In this document: piece by piece, positions 51,122 to 60,361 of the stretch
How the letters are laid out: each line of letters begins with the position of its first letter
How positions within the stretch are numbered: the stretch's first letter is position 1
NCBI GenBank assembly: GCA_937139155.1
Contig: CAKZPI010000026.1
Coordinates: forward strand, 1-64,000
Direction: 5' to 3'
Source of the DNA: an uncultured Flavobacteriales bacterium
Lineage (GTDB): Bacteria > Bacteroidota > Bacteroidia > Flavobacteriales > JBLHRE01
Length of the DNA: 64,000 bases
Translations under genes and position numbers: made by a program
Notes under the pieces: generated by a model
Databases searched by the model: none
What the model was told of the DNA's origin: nothing
The model's input: the letters and a program-made list of their open reading frames with translations, nothing else

Positions 51122-52612
51122 ATGCAAAAATCATTCGGAGATTCATTTTGGATTGCCCTTGCCCCCATTCTACTTCTTATTGGATTGCTAAGCTTTAACG
51201 TCATTGTTTTTGACAATGTTTTGGAGATTCCAAACCTAGGCTATGATAACTATGCTCTGGGCGGACCCAATCAAATGGCTCTTTTACTATCTGCAGCTTT
51301 CGCTGGATTGCTTGGTTTAAGGCAAGGCATTACTTGGGGGAAAATGATGGACGGAATGGTGAAAAGCATTGGCTCAGTAATGTCGTCTGTATTCATTCTC
51401 CTTTTGATTGGAGCCCTGGCCGGAACCTGGCTTTTAAGTGGAACCATTCCCGGGATGATCTATTACGGATTGGACATTCTTCACCCTTCTATTTTCTTGG
51501 TAGCCACCTGCATAATCTGCGCCTTGGTAAGTCTAGCTACAGGAAGCTCTTGGGGAACCATTGCCACCATTGGTATAGCCTTATTAGGAATCGGTAAAGC
51601 TCTAGGTTTTAGTGAGGGACTAACCGCAGGTGCCATTATTTCTGGGGCTTATTTTGGAGATAAAATCTCCCCCCTATCTGATACCACCAACCTTGCCCCT
51701 GCCATGGCGGGAACGGATTTATTTACCCATATCCGGTACATGTTATACACAACTGTTCCATCCTTTATTATTTGCTTAATCATCTTTTTGGTGATTGGAT
51801 TTCAAGAAACCAAAGCAGGAATTGGCAACATTTCTGAAATTCAGACGGTAATCAAATCTCATTTCCACATTTCCCCTTTGATACTGATTGTACCTGCTGT
51901 GGTTATTGGCTTAATCCTTAAAAAAATACCTGCCGTACCCGCCCTACTTGCCGGAACCTTGGCGGGAGGAATCTATGCCCTGATTTTTCAACCCGAAGTG
52001 GTGTCTCTAATTGGTGGAAACTCAGGAAACTATTTTATTGATGGATATAGGGCTGTATTTCAGTCCATGGTTTCAAACATATCAGTCCCCACAGAAAACG
52101 CCACCATCAATGATCTTCTTAGTACGGGAGGGATGTATGGAATGCTAAATACCATTTGGTTGATTCTATGTGCCATGATTTTTGGTGGAATTATGGAAAC
52201 ATGTGGGTATTTACAAACCCTAAGCAAGGCCATTTTAAAACGAGCAAAATCGGTATTCGGTCTGTTTGCTGCTACCACGGCTTCCTGTTTGGGTTTCAAT
52301 TTAACCGCCAGCGACCAGTATCTTGCCATAGTGGTTCCAGGACGAATGTATGCAGACGCCTTTCGAAAAAAGGGTCTTGCCCCTGAAAACCTAAGCAGAA
52401 CCCTAGAAGACACCGGAACAGTAACCTCAGTTTTGATCCCTTGGAATACATGTGGTGCCACCCAATCGGCAGTATTGGGAGTTGCAACCGTTGCCTATCT
52501 TCCTTATTGTTTTTTCAATTTAATTTCCCCGATAATGACCCTGATTTATGCGGCATTCCAAATCAAGATTCGGATGCTAAAGGACGCCAAGTCGGAGGTT
52601 AAACTGGCTTAA
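51122..52612 (+). CDS. NhaC-family Na+/H+ antiporter
   Basis: This 496-residue protein has about 12 membrane helices and NhaC features: ATGSSWGTIATIGIALLGIG, then ISGAYFGDKISPLSDTTNLAPA (conserved D and T residues for ion binding) and NLTASDQYLAIVVPGRMY in the second half. It would exchange sodium for protons to control pH and salt, in keeping with a saline habitat. It stands alone; no convincing terminator was identified downstream. Confidence 0.93.
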   Translation: MQKSFGDSFWIALAPILLLIGLLSFNVIVFDNVLEIPNLGYDNYALGGPNQMALLLSAAFAGLLGLRQGITWGKMMDGMVKSIGSVMSSVFILLLIGALAGTWLLSGTIPGMIYYGLDILHPSIFLVATCIICALVSLATGSSWGTIATIGIALLGIGKALGFSEGLTAGAIISGAYFGDKISPLSDTTNLAPAMAGTDLFTHIRYMLYTTVPSFIICLIIFLVIGFQETKAGIGNISEIQTVIKSHFHISPLILIVPAVVIGLILKKIPAVPALLAGTLAGGIYALIFQPEVVSLIGGNSGNYFIDGYRAVFQSMVSNISVPTENATINDLLSTGGMYGMLNTIWLILCAMIFGGIMETCGYLQTLSKAILKRAKSVFGLFAATTASCLGFNLTASDQYLAIVVPGRMYADAFRKKGLAPENLSRTLEDTGTVTSVLIPWNTCGATQSAVLGVATVAYLPYCFFNLISPIMTLIYAAFQIKIRMLKDAKSEVKLA

Positions 52613-52852
52613 ACAAGGGGGCAAAATTCTTGAGAAACAGACTAGGCCAAAAAGCCTCGAAAGCCTATTAAGAGGAAAGTCGATTATTAACGTCTTGTAT
52701 CTGAGTCTTTTGTAACCCCTTAGACTTATTCATTCAAAGTAAGATGGTATTCCATACTCTAATAGGCCTGGACCGAGACTAGACCTTTTTGATTTATTCG
52801 GCCAAAAAAAAACCAGGCCTCCCTACTACATTCTAGTAGCCCGGGGCCGCGT

Positions 52853-52953
52853 CCCGCATGCCCCAGTTCAAAATTCTCAAATTATCCCCAATAAAATCGT
52901 CCATTAGACGTGTATAAACGTATAAAAACGCTTTTTTCACTGGGGCAGGCGGG
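52853..52953. repeat. 101-bp element bounded by 15-bp inverted repeats
   Basis: CCCGCATGCCCCAGT (52853-52867) is matched on the opposite strand at 52939-52953 with a single mismatch. The 71-bp AT-rich interior contains phased TATAAAACG-type words and no coding frame. The arms could be ends of a miniature transposable element or a long hairpin. No target-site duplication was recognised. Confidence 0.5.
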
Positions 52954-52992
52954 TTAGAATCAAGATAAGTTTGAAGGTCTTTTTCGGACAAT

Positions 52993-53019
52993 AAAAAAAC
53001 CACCCCAATTTGAGGTGGC
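52993..53019 (-). terminator. Terminator of the DUF1761 gene
   Basis: On the minus strand CCACCTC and GGGGTGG pair around a 5-base loop, followed by TTTTTTT. It lies 28 bp after the DUF1761 stop codon. Confidence 0.8.
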
Positions 53020-53046
53020 CTTTGATTTTATAAACTTTACCAAGTA

Positions 53047-53472
53047 TTAATGCCAAACACCCTGTATGGCACCCATAATTGCCAGAATTATTACCTGATA
53101 AAGGGCATCTACCGCCCAAAGACGGAAACTCCTACGTTGATACAAATAGTTAATTGCAACGGAAGAGGCCACAAAAAACACCCCTACGTAAAGACCGTGG
53201 TGAATTCCTTCTTTCCAGCCCATGCTGGTTTCCCCATGTCCGTACATCATTAACTGCATTCCGAAGGCCATCACAAACATCATTACCATGCTTAAGCCAA
53301 AGGTCTTTGCCATGTTTCCTTCTTTCAGGTACTCATCTGAAAAACCCAGATCTTTTTGCCAAATTTTACCAAAGAGAGGCGGAGCATACCAAAGGGCTCC
53401 TAATACCCATGCTGCCAAGGTTGATACTACAACCGACAACCAGTGTACATTTCCGTAATCCATAATGTTCAT
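53047..53472 (-). CDS. DUF1761 membrane protein
   Basis: This 141-residue protein has four membrane helices and the DUF1761 features WVLGALWYAPPLFGKIWQKD near the N terminus and a C-terminal RLWAVDALYQVIILAIMGAI. The family is common in Bacteroidota, with no known function. It stands alone with its own terminator. Confidence 0.85.
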   Translation of the reverse strand: MNIMDYGNVHWLSVVVSTLAAWVLGALWYAPPLFGKIWQKDLGFSDEYLKEGNMAKTFGLSMVMMFVMAFGMQLMMYGHGETSMGWKEGIHHGLYVGVFFVASSVAINYLYQRRSFRLWAVDALYQVIILAIMGAIQGVWH

Positions 53473-53520
53473 TTTGATTAATAATCAACAAGATAATTTT
53501 TTCTGAAGAATATTGGTTAT

Positions 53521-54852
53521 CTAAATAAACCCTCTTGATTTCATTTCTAAATACTTGTTAATGGTCTGGGTGGTAAGTTTTTCAGGAGGTGTATGTATCA
53601 CCTGAATTCCTGCCTGGCGTAATTCATAAACGGCTTGCTTAAGTTCATTTTGAAGCTTTCCTGCTAGCACCTGAGCCGAAACATCAAGGGTATGATTTAC
53701 CCTTTCCTTTTGAAAAGCCGAAAGTTCTGTATTCTCAAAAAAGACAAGAGTCAACAGGTGATCTCGATTCAAGGCCTTTAGCTCTCCCATAATTCTATGA
53801 ACGGCATTTAAGCTCATGAAATGGGTCATCAATATTAGCATTGACCTCGATTTAAGCTTTACCTTAATGTCCTTATACAAATCCCTGAAATTGTTCTCTT
53901 CTTGTGATCCTTGAAGGTTATAAAGACCGTCGAGTATTCTTTGTCTTTGATCCGCTTTACGGTCAGCTGGAACAAAGAGACCGGGCTTCCCTGCAAAGGT
54001 TATTAGTCCGGCATGGTCTTGGTTCCTAAGCACAATGTTTTGCAATGAGAGACTAGCATTCACCGAGTAATCCAATAGGGAAAGTCCATTAAATGGCATA
54101 CGCATCACCCTGCTTGAATCAATCACCGTGTAAATTTGCTGCGACCTTTCTTCTACATAATTATTCACCATCAATTGAGCCGAACGTCCACTCGCTTTCC
54201 AGTTTATAGTTCGGGGATCATCTCCGGTAACATATTGACGGATGTCTGAGAATTCATACCCATGCCCAAGTTTTCTGATTTTTTTAATTCCAACCTGATT
54301 TCGATCGGCTGAAAAGACCATTAATTCATAAAGGTCCATTTGTATGATGGAGGGGTAACAGGGTATTTTCTCCTTGGCGGGAAGGATGATCTTCCTTTCA
54401 AGCAATCCTATTTGGGTTTTCAAAAAAACCAAAAGGTCACCAAATTCATACAATCCGCGTTTTACAGGTCGTAAAGGATATTCAATCTTGACATCTTCCC
54501 CCAAGGGAAAGCTGCCCTTCTTCTGAAAATCTCGAATTTGAAATTGTACGGGAAGCTCATCCACGAAAGTGAAATCCAAGTTTTGGCTTCCGGAATACTG
54601 GAGAGATACCAGACATGGGTTTTCATCGCTGAGGGATAATATTTTTGTTAGCTCCCGTTTCCCAGCTACCTTTTTCTTTTCAAGGCTCAAAACAACGACC
54701 TCATAGGCCAGAATTAAGAAAAGCACCCCGAAAAACCCATAACCGATGAATTCAAACATTGGCCAAATAAAGCCCAGTCCGAAGAAAATAACTCCGACTG
54801 ACCAAACCAGGAAGAACCGATTTGTTAAGTACCAGGGCTTTAGAAATCTCAT
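53521..54852 (-). CDS. DUF58 (vWA-like) membrane-anchored protein
   Basis: This 443-residue protein has two N-terminal helices, a beta-rich region and the DUF58 signature DIRQYVTGDDPRTINWKASG (about residues 203-222), then a vWA-like domain (VIDSSRVM, FAGKPGLFVP, LILMTHFMSL). DUF58 proteins act with MoxR ATPases, probably as an assembly platform. It overlaps moxR by 4 bp, as usual for the pair. It is last in the run of minus-strand genes. Confidence 0.9.
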   Translation of the reverse strand: MRFLKPWYLTNRFFLVWSVGVIFFGLGFIWPMFEFIGYGFFGVLFLILAYEVVVLSLEKKKVAGKRELTKILSLSDENPCLVSLQYSGSQNLDFTFVDELPVQFQIRDFQKKGSFPLGEDVKIEYPLRPVKRGLYEFGDLLVFLKTQIGLLERKIILPAKEKIPCYPSIIQMDLYELMVFSADRNQVGIKKIRKLGHGYEFSDIRQYVTGDDPRTINWKASGRSAQLMVNNYVEERSQQIYTVIDSSRVMRMPFNGLSLLDYSVNASLSLQNIVLRNQDHAGLITFAGKPGLFVPADRKADQRQRILDGLYNLQGSQEENNFRDLYKDIKVKLKSRSMLILMTHFMSLNAVHRIMGELKALNRDHLLTLVFFENTELSAFQKERVNHTLDVSAQVLAGKLQNELKQAVYELRQAGIQVIHTPPEKLTTQTINKYLEMKSRGFI

Positions 54853-55862
54853 CGAGGAACCTCTATGGAGTCAATTACTTCCTTAATTAAGTCTTCCGAA
54901 GAAAACCCTTCCATTTCGGCTGAGGCTGTAAGCAATATTCTATGGTTTAAAATGGGAATGCAAGCGGTTTGTACATCGTCAGGCGATACAAAATCCCTTC
55001 CCGCCATAGCGGCTAAGGCCTTTGAAGCCTTCATAATGGAAAGACTAGCACGAGGGGAAGCCCCAAGGTAAATGCTGGGATGGTTACGGGTAGCCTGGGC
55101 CAATGCTGTGATGTAATCAATCAAGGCATCGTCAATTCGGATTTTCTCAATAAAGGTTTGGCATTCTTTAATGGTCTTGGCGTCAATTACAGGTTTCACC
55201 TCTTTGGTCAAGCTTTGGTCAAAATCTTCCTTAAATCTTAGAAGCATATCCCTTTCCTCCTCCTTGCTTGGATAAGGAACCTTAATTTTAAACAAGAAAC
55301 GGTCAAGTTGAGCCTCCGGTAATCGGTAGGTACCTTCTTGATCAATTGGATTCTGGGTTGCAATTACTAAAAACGGAAAACCCAAACTAAGGCTTTCTCC
55401 TTCGTTGGTAACTTGCCTTTCTTCCATAACCTCAAAAAGGGCTGATTGAGTTTTTGCCGGGGAACGGTTGATCTCATCAATTAGCACAAAGTTTGAAAAA
55501 ATGGGTCCGCGGTGGAATTTAAAACTTCCTTCTTTTGGATCAAATACGGAGGTACCTAAAACATCTGCCGGCATTAGGTCAGGAGTAAACTGTATCCGTT
55601 TGAAACCCACATCAACGGTTTGGGCTACAAGCTTCACAAGCAAGGTTTTAGCCAATCCGGGGAAACCCTCCAACAAAATATGACCATCCACCATAATGGC
55701 CGCCAAACTCAGTTCAATGGCATCATCCATGCCCACCAAAACCTTTTGAACTTCCGTTTTGATTTTGGCTAAACTCTCCTTGACAATATTGCTTGCTTCC
55801 GGAGTTTTCATCTCCTGTTTGCTTTGTATTTCCTCTGGATTTTCCATCTTATTTTCTTCCAT
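54849..55862 (-). CDS. MoxR-type AAA+ ATPase
   Basis: This 337-residue AAA_3 ATPase has Walker A in GFPGLAKTLLVK, Walker B in FVLIDEINRSPAKTQSALFEV, the sensor and arginine-finger segment ATQNPIDQEGTYRLPEAQLD, and a C-terminal lid. MoxR ATPases remodel partner proteins, often vWA-containing ones, to insert cofactors or assemble complexes. It sits between DUF4350 and DUF58 genes with 1 and 4 bp overlaps. An N-terminal extension (about 30 residues, charged) is present. Confidence 0.92.
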   Translation of the reverse strand: MEENKMENPEEIQSKQEMKTPEASNIVKESLAKIKTEVQKVLVGMDDAIELSLAAIMVDGHILLEGFPGLAKTLLVKLVAQTVDVGFKRIQFTPDLMPADVLGTSVFDPKEGSFKFHRGPIFSNFVLIDEINRSPAKTQSALFEVMEERQVTNEGESLSLGFPFLVIATQNPIDQEGTYRLPEAQLDRFLFKIKVPYPSKEEERDMLLRFKEDFDQSLTKEVKPVIDAKTIKECQTFIEKIRIDDALIDYITALAQATRNHPSIYLGASPRASLSIMKASKALAAMAGRDFVSPDDVQTACIPILNHRILLTASAEMEGFSSEDLIKEVIDSIEVPR

Positions 55863-57079
55863 TATTTCGCTAACTTATAATATTCTTTAACTAAAATATA
55901 TAGGGGTATGATTTCTTGAATTGGGGCTGAAGGATTGTACCGTGAACTGAGTTCAGCCTTATAAATGGCATTTATTTTCTCTTCAGAAACTCCTGATTTT
56001 GCTGACAATTCCTTGGCGTTTGATTTTCCAGGTTTCCCTGGATGAATATGATACCTACGCCGATTGTATGCATGAAATTGAAGCATAATCTCTTCTGCCA
56101 AATATTCAGCTTTCTTCTTATCATGGTATAAAGTACCCAAGGCCCGGGCATATTCTATGGATGTATTCTTAATTAATGGGGTGAGTGGAATTTCCCTTTG
56201 CTTTCGCTTGCCGCGGAAAACCAAAAAAAGAATAATTCCAGCAAGCACTCCATACCAAGCAAGGGTTAAGGACTTACTTTCGAACAAAAACTTGAGAGGG
56301 CTCGTCTGTGATTCTTTCCGATTGGGATAAAAGGGGGCAAATTTATCATAGATGATTTTTTTCCCCTCCACATGTCCCATGAATTCTTTAGCATGAGCAA
56401 AACCCACGGAATCAACCATGAATTTATTGGTAAAGAAGATGGGATTAATGTGGTAAAGGAGCTTTCCTTTTCCATACCTAATCTCCAATGCATTAAAGGT
56501 GGTTTGGAAGCCCGAAATAAATCTATAATCAAATTCTAAAGCACTGTCAACTCTGAAAATTTCTTCCGGAAAAACGGGTAACCCTGTTATGCTGGGTTTG
56601 CCCAAATATTCATATCTAAATGGATAGGTTTCTCCTGAGCCATTGATAAACTTTACCTCAAAAAGGGAATCATTGATTACCCTCGAGTTATAGTTTAAAG
56701 ACATGAAATCATTCAATATGGAAGAATAATAATTGCTGGTAATTATACAGACAGTACCTCCCTCTTCCATGAATTTCTTAAGGTAAAACCGGTCGGTTGA
56801 ATCATGGTAAGCACTTCCTCCTGCATAAAAGTAAACTGAGTTCTCTCCAGAGCCTAAGCTATTTTCAACCAAGGGCGATAAATTTTCACCAAATGAATCT
56901 GAAGAGGCCTCTAGAAGGTCATAGAAAATGCCTAAATCATAAGGTTGCTGACCCTCCGGATGTAAACCAAGGTTCCATTCATACTCATACTTTGAAGGCA
57001 TCCAGGCGAACCTGAAAATGTACAGCAGCAAGCCCAGAGCGAAAACGGATACTATGGCAATGCGTAAAGAACTACTCAT
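55862..57079 (-). CDS. DUF4350 membrane protein
   Basis: This 405-residue protein has an N-terminal helix (about residues 6-22), a periplasmic DUF4350 domain (about 45-250, GENSVYFYAGGSAYHDSTD and GGTVCIITSNYYSSIL) and a second helix (about 273-291) followed by a basic cytoplasmic tail. It is a standing member of the MoxR-DUF58 neighbourhood in Bacteroidota, with unknown biochemical role. It overlaps the moxR start by one base and the DUF4129-like gene by 8 bp. Confidence 0.85.
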   Translation of the reverse strand: MSSSLRIAIVSVFALGLLLYIFRFAWMPSKYEYEWNLGLHPEGQQPYDLGIFYDLLEASSDSFGENLSPLVENSLGSGENSVYFYAGGSAYHDSTDRFYLKKFMEEGGTVCIITSNYYSSILNDFMSLNYNSRVINDSLFEVKFINGSGETYPFRYEYLGKPSITGLPVFPEEIFRVDSALEFDYRFISGFQTTFNALEIRYGKGKLLYHINPIFFTNKFMVDSVGFAHAKEFMGHVEGKKIIYDKFAPFYPNRKESQTSPLKFLFESKSLTLAWYGVLAGIILFLVFRGKRKQREIPLTPLIKNTSIEYARALGTLYHDKKKAEYLAEEIMLQFHAYNRRRYHIHPGKPGKSNAKELSAKSGVSEEKINAIYKAELSSRYNPSAPIQEIIPLYILVKEYYKLAK

Positions 57080-57728
57080 GAACCTTGGTTTTTAGTTCTT
57101 CAATCTTTGCCACCAAGGCCTGGTATCCCTCTTCACTCAATGAGTGATTACCATACCAAACCGGATCAAATCCGCTAACAATGGTCTTTAGCTCAGGGTA
57201 AATTTGCTTTTCCCGAACTTCTCTTAAATAAGCCTGGTTGGTTTTGGCTGGATGCCAAGTGATAACTTCTGCATAAATCAAGTTTTGAAGCAGCATTAAA
57301 AACTTAATCCGCAAAGAGCGTTTAAAATCTTTTGCCTCTTGATACTCCTTTAAAAGATTGTTAAGAGCAACCTCAGGAAGGTTTTCTTCAGCCTCCTCTA
57401 AGGTTTTGGCCTCAATTTTTACCGGATCAAAAGATTTTCCTCTTTTTGAGTTAAAGAGAAGAAAGAGTACAACCACCAAAGCAATGATTAGAATTGCAAA
57501 CAAAAAGGGCTTTAGAAATCCGAAGTCTAAATCGTTATAAGATGGTTTGAGATTTTGATTATTTTCTGAGAATAATTCTTCCTTTTCTTTAGGTTCGGGC
57601 TCATAGGTTTCGGTATAATCTACGCCCTCCCTTAATTCAGACCAGGTAGTGTCACTCAGGATAATAGACTGAGCCACAATCAAATATGGCAGAACCATAA
57701 GTACCACAATAAATATCCTCCGAATCAA
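57072..57728 (-). CDS. DUF4129-like membrane protein
   Basis: This 218-residue protein has a signal-like N terminus (to about residue 19), an acidic periplasmic part (about 20-65), one helix (about 75-92) and a cytoplasmic domain with the tail motif of DUF4129 (KTNQAYLREV, FDPVWYGNHSLSEEGYQAL). Its transglutaminase-fused relatives occur in the same neighbourhood in other phyla. It overlaps neighbours by 8 and 4 bp. Length is short for the group. Confidence 0.82.
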   Translation of the reverse strand: MIRRIFIVVLMVLPYLIVAQSIILSDTTWSELREGVDYTETYEPEPKEKEELFSENNQNLKPSYNDLDFGFLKPFLFAILIIALVVVLFLLFNSKRGKSFDPVKIEAKTLEEAEENLPEVALNNLLKEYQEAKDFKRSLRIKFLMLLQNLIYAEVITWHPAKTNQAYLREVREKQIYPELKTIVSGFDPVWYGNHSLSEEGYQALVAKIEELKTKVHE

Positions 57729-59596
57729 ACCTTCATACGTTTAGAATTCAATATGGTATGCTTTTTCTCCTTTTCCGGACCGTGGGTAAACACCTTTTTA
57801 ATGCCCTCTCGAAGACTTCCCGCGAAAGCGGCCTCATTCATAGAATAGAAAAATAAACTTGTCGTGATCTGCATCATATAAAACATCAAGAAAAAGCCCA
57901 GAATAATCGCTCCGGCATAGAAAACCTTGAAAGCATCGTCAACCCATGCATAGGTGGTGGGCAGTAAATAAGATATGAACCATTCAAATAACGGACCCAA
58001 AAAAGAGTTCACCAAAAGGATTAGGAAAAAACCTGAAATGCTGGTCAAAAGTCCCATCCAAACCTGAGCAAGGGGTTTTGAGAGATACACCTGCTTATAA
58101 CCTTGAAATGAAGAGATTAAATTTGATTTATAATGCTGGCTGAACATCAACCATCCGCTTAAAAAGGGAATTAACCAGATCAAAACAAGAGACGATAAAT
58201 AGGAAAACATGAAAAATGCTGAGATGATGGAAAAGAGGAAGATCGGCAGAAGCTTATTCTTTATAAATGGCTTGATATAATACCCAAGGTATTCATGATC
58301 TTGGTTTAGGCTATACTGAAATCTCTGACCTAAATAGAATACGGAAAAAAAGAAAAGGACGTGAAAACCAAACATGCCTAACTGAGCCCTAATATTCCAA
58401 AAATCTAGAAGGTTTACGGAGGTTTGAGGATGGTTGGCGGTACCTAATTGTAGTATGGTTGGCACGAAGGTCCAAAGGCAAGCCAAACCAAGAGTGAAAA
58501 TAAAAGTGTAAGCTATGATTTGTGACCTTTGAAGCCCCATTCTTCGAAAGCTATCGCCCAAAATAACAAAGGGTTTCAAGGGTTTATCCTTGGTGAAACG
58601 GGTGGCCTTAATGGGCTGAAGGAAAAAATTCATTTCCCCTGGATTCTCAAGGCTTTTGTATACCCGCCTTGGATACCAAACAAAATAAAAAATCACAAAG
58701 GCCAGAGAAAGCAAAATGGTAAAGGCCAATAAGTACCAGGGAACATCCGTGTGCCTGGTTATAAATCCCTCGATAAATCCAGAAAAGACCAAACATGGCA
58801 TAAGCCCGAGCATAATGATTAGCCCTTTTCTACCAGACACCCGAAAGGCATCTAAGCGCCCCAGGGTGCCGGGGAATAAAATGCCCCTTGCCAATTCAAA
58901 GCCCGCTGTTCCGGCAAGAATTATCGAAAAGATCTCAATGGTTCCGTGCTGCCAAATGGTAAGTACGGAGGTCCAGCCAACATCTTGTTGAAAGAAAAAG
59001 GTTTGAAAAGTACCCACCATGATTCCGTTAACCATCATGATAACAAAGCTTCCTACGCCCGCTAAAAGTCCCATCAAGAAAACTCGAAGGCTTACCAATA
59101 AATTATTCAGGGTTACTTTAAAGAAGAGATCAAACTCTCCTACAGTTTTATAAACCTGCATGGGGTCACCTTCCTCTATATACCTTAAGGTTTTGTTTAC
59201 ATATCCGTCTCCTAATATGGTTCGGGCAAACTCTGGGTCGTGGATTTGAGAAAATATCCCAGCCAGCACAAAAAACATGAATACCAGGAAAGAAAATAAG
59301 AATGACCTTCTTGAATGGTACATGATTAGGGGCAGGTCCGTTTTCCAGAATTTTGTCAATTGAGAAAACCTACTCTTTTGCCCTTTGTGGATTCTCAGGG
59401 ATATCATTTGAACCAAGCCGTTCAAATAATGCCTTACTTGCCGATTCGGATAATGGGTTCTTGCAAAGGATAAATCATCCAGCAAATCAATATAATATGC
59501 AGATAATTTTGGGGGAGGAATATCTCCTTTTGAAAAATCATTTTCAAAGGCTTCCCATTTCTCCCTATTTTGCCGGATGAAATCGCTCTCTTTCAA
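57725..59596 (-). CDS. SpoIIM-domain membrane protein with an extra C-terminal membrane domain
   Basis: The start is TTG at 59596; no in-frame ATG lies upstream. The 623-residue protein has a SpoIIM domain (about residues 80-330: LKVTLNN-type loop NNLLVSLRVFLMGLLAGVGS, HGTIEIFSIILAGTAGFELA), and then, from about 340, a second block of about 280 residues with seven or so helices. In Bacteroidota that second block is usually, as I recall, a separate gene next to SpoIIM. Here they are joined. It overlaps the DUF4129-like gene by 4 bp and is divergent from the RDD gene. Confidence 0.88.
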   Translation of the reverse strand: MKESDFIRQNREKWEAFENDFSKGDIPPPKLSAYYIDLLDDLSFARTHYPNRQVRHYLNGLVQMISLRIHKGQKSRFSQLTKFWKTDLPLIMYHSRRSFLFSFLVFMFFVLAGIFSQIHDPEFARTILGDGYVNKTLRYIEEGDPMQVYKTVGEFDLFFKVTLNNLLVSLRVFLMGLLAGVGSFVIMMVNGIMVGTFQTFFFQQDVGWTSVLTIWQHGTIEIFSIILAGTAGFELARGILFPGTLGRLDAFRVSGRKGLIIMLGLMPCLVFSGFIEGFITRHTDVPWYLLAFTILLSLAFVIFYFVWYPRRVYKSLENPGEMNFFLQPIKATRFTKDKPLKPFVILGDSFRRMGLQRSQIIAYTFIFTLGLACLWTFVPTILQLGTANHPQTSVNLLDFWNIRAQLGMFGFHVLFFFSVFYLGQRFQYSLNQDHEYLGYYIKPFIKNKLLPIFLFSIISAFFMFSYLSSLVLIWLIPFLSGWLMFSQHYKSNLISSFQGYKQVYLSKPLAQVWMGLLTSISGFFLILLVNSFLGPLFEWFISYLLPTTYAWVDDAFKVFYAGAIILGFFLMFYMMQITTSLFFYSMNEAAFAGSLREGIKKVFTHGPEKEKKHTILNSKRMKV

Positions 59597-59613
59597 AAAA
59601 TATATTTTGAAAG
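59590..59613. promoter_or_regulatory. Perfect 9-bp palindrome between divergent SpoIIM and RDD genes
   Basis: CTTTCAAAA (59590-59598) and TTTTGAAAG (59605-59613) are separated by AATATA. The palindrome covers the SpoIIM start codon and lies 22 bp before the RDD start. It includes TATATTTTG and its mirror, each one base longer than the -7 consensus. It could be an operator or a bidirectional promoter. Confidence 0.5.
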
Positions 59614-59635
59614 CACAAGAAAAGAATTTTTTAAG

Positions 59636-60361
59636 ATGCGGAGGCTAGAATTTGAAAATACTCAGGGAATAAGTTTACAGTACGAGCTAGCCTCAGGCGG
59701 GGAACGTTTTTTAGCATGGCTGATTGATGTTGTGACCATGTATCTCTCTATATTAATCATGATTTTTCTGGTTGATAACATCTTTCGAATAAATGAGGAG
59801 TACCTTTACTTTCTTGTAGTTGTGCCCATTCTTTTTTTCTACACCCTTTGCATGGAAATTTTTAACGACGGAAAAAGCTTGGGAAAATTGGCCTTAGGTT
59901 TAAAAGTGATCCGTGTAGACGGACTATCTACCCGACCCTATGATTATTTCATGCGATGGATGTTTAGATGGCTGGATATTTATGCCAGTTCAGGCGCCTT
60001 TGCCATTTTAACCATTTCAGCCACACCAAGGAGCCAAAGGCTTGGGGATTTACTGGCAGACACCACGGTAATTCGCACCCGCAATTCAAGAATTCCCCTT
60101 CGTTGGATAGATAAACTTGCCAAGCTAAGCACCCATAAGGTCAAATTTCCTGAAGTTGAAAAACTGAATGAAGAACAGGTTTTAATGGCCAGAACCACCA
60201 TTCATAGATACCTTCAATATTCAAATCCAGGAAACCGTAAGGCCTTAGACGAGGTTTACGATCACTTAATTCACCTTGTTTCTGCTGATCCGAAGAAGAA
60301 CAAAAACAAGCTTAAATTCATACGAGAGGTGATCAAAGATTACATTGCAATTACGCGCTAG
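59636..60361 (+). CDS. RDD-family membrane protein
   Basis: The start at 59636 (MRRLEFENT) is preferred to 59570, which would overlap the SpoIIM gene. The 241-residue protein has an RDD domain with R-F-x-A-x-x-I-D (GGERFLAWLIDVVTMY), a second helix pair, and the GKSLGKLALGLKVIRVDG motif with the later RSQRLGDLLADTTVI. RDD domains occur in ion antiporters and others. It is the divergent partner of the MoxR-DUF58 group. It ends overlapping the RluA-type gene by 4 bp (convergent). Confidence 0.9.
   Translation: MRRLEFENTQGISLQYELASGGERFLAWLIDVVTMYLSILIMIFLVDNIFRINEEYLYFLVVVPILFFYTLCMEIFNDGKSLGKLALGLKVIRVDGLSTRPYDYFMRWMFRWLDIYASSGAFAILTISATPRSQRLGDLLADTTVIRTRNSRIPLRWIDKLAKLSTHKVKFPEVEKLNEEQVLMARTTIHRYLQYSNPGNRKALDEVYDHLIHLVSADPKKNKNKLKFIREVIKDYIAITR

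Larger units (their letters stand above)
52613..53046. other. Gene-free interval rich in inverted repeats
   Basis: No gene is seen. The interval contains an 8-bp inverted repeat (AGGCCTGG at 52764-52771 with CCAGGCCT at 52813-52820), a small CTACTA/TAGTAG hairpin near 52825-52840, a GC-rich block at 52838-52867, the 15-bp inverted repeat described separately, and the DUF1761 terminator. The concentration of secondary structure suggests a structured RNA or a small mobile repeat. Confidence 0.5.

Noticed and set aside
53154..53465. 103-residue plus-strand frame opposite DUF1761
   Set aside because: DUF1761 on the minus strand has clear family motifs and a terminator; the opposite frame has neither.
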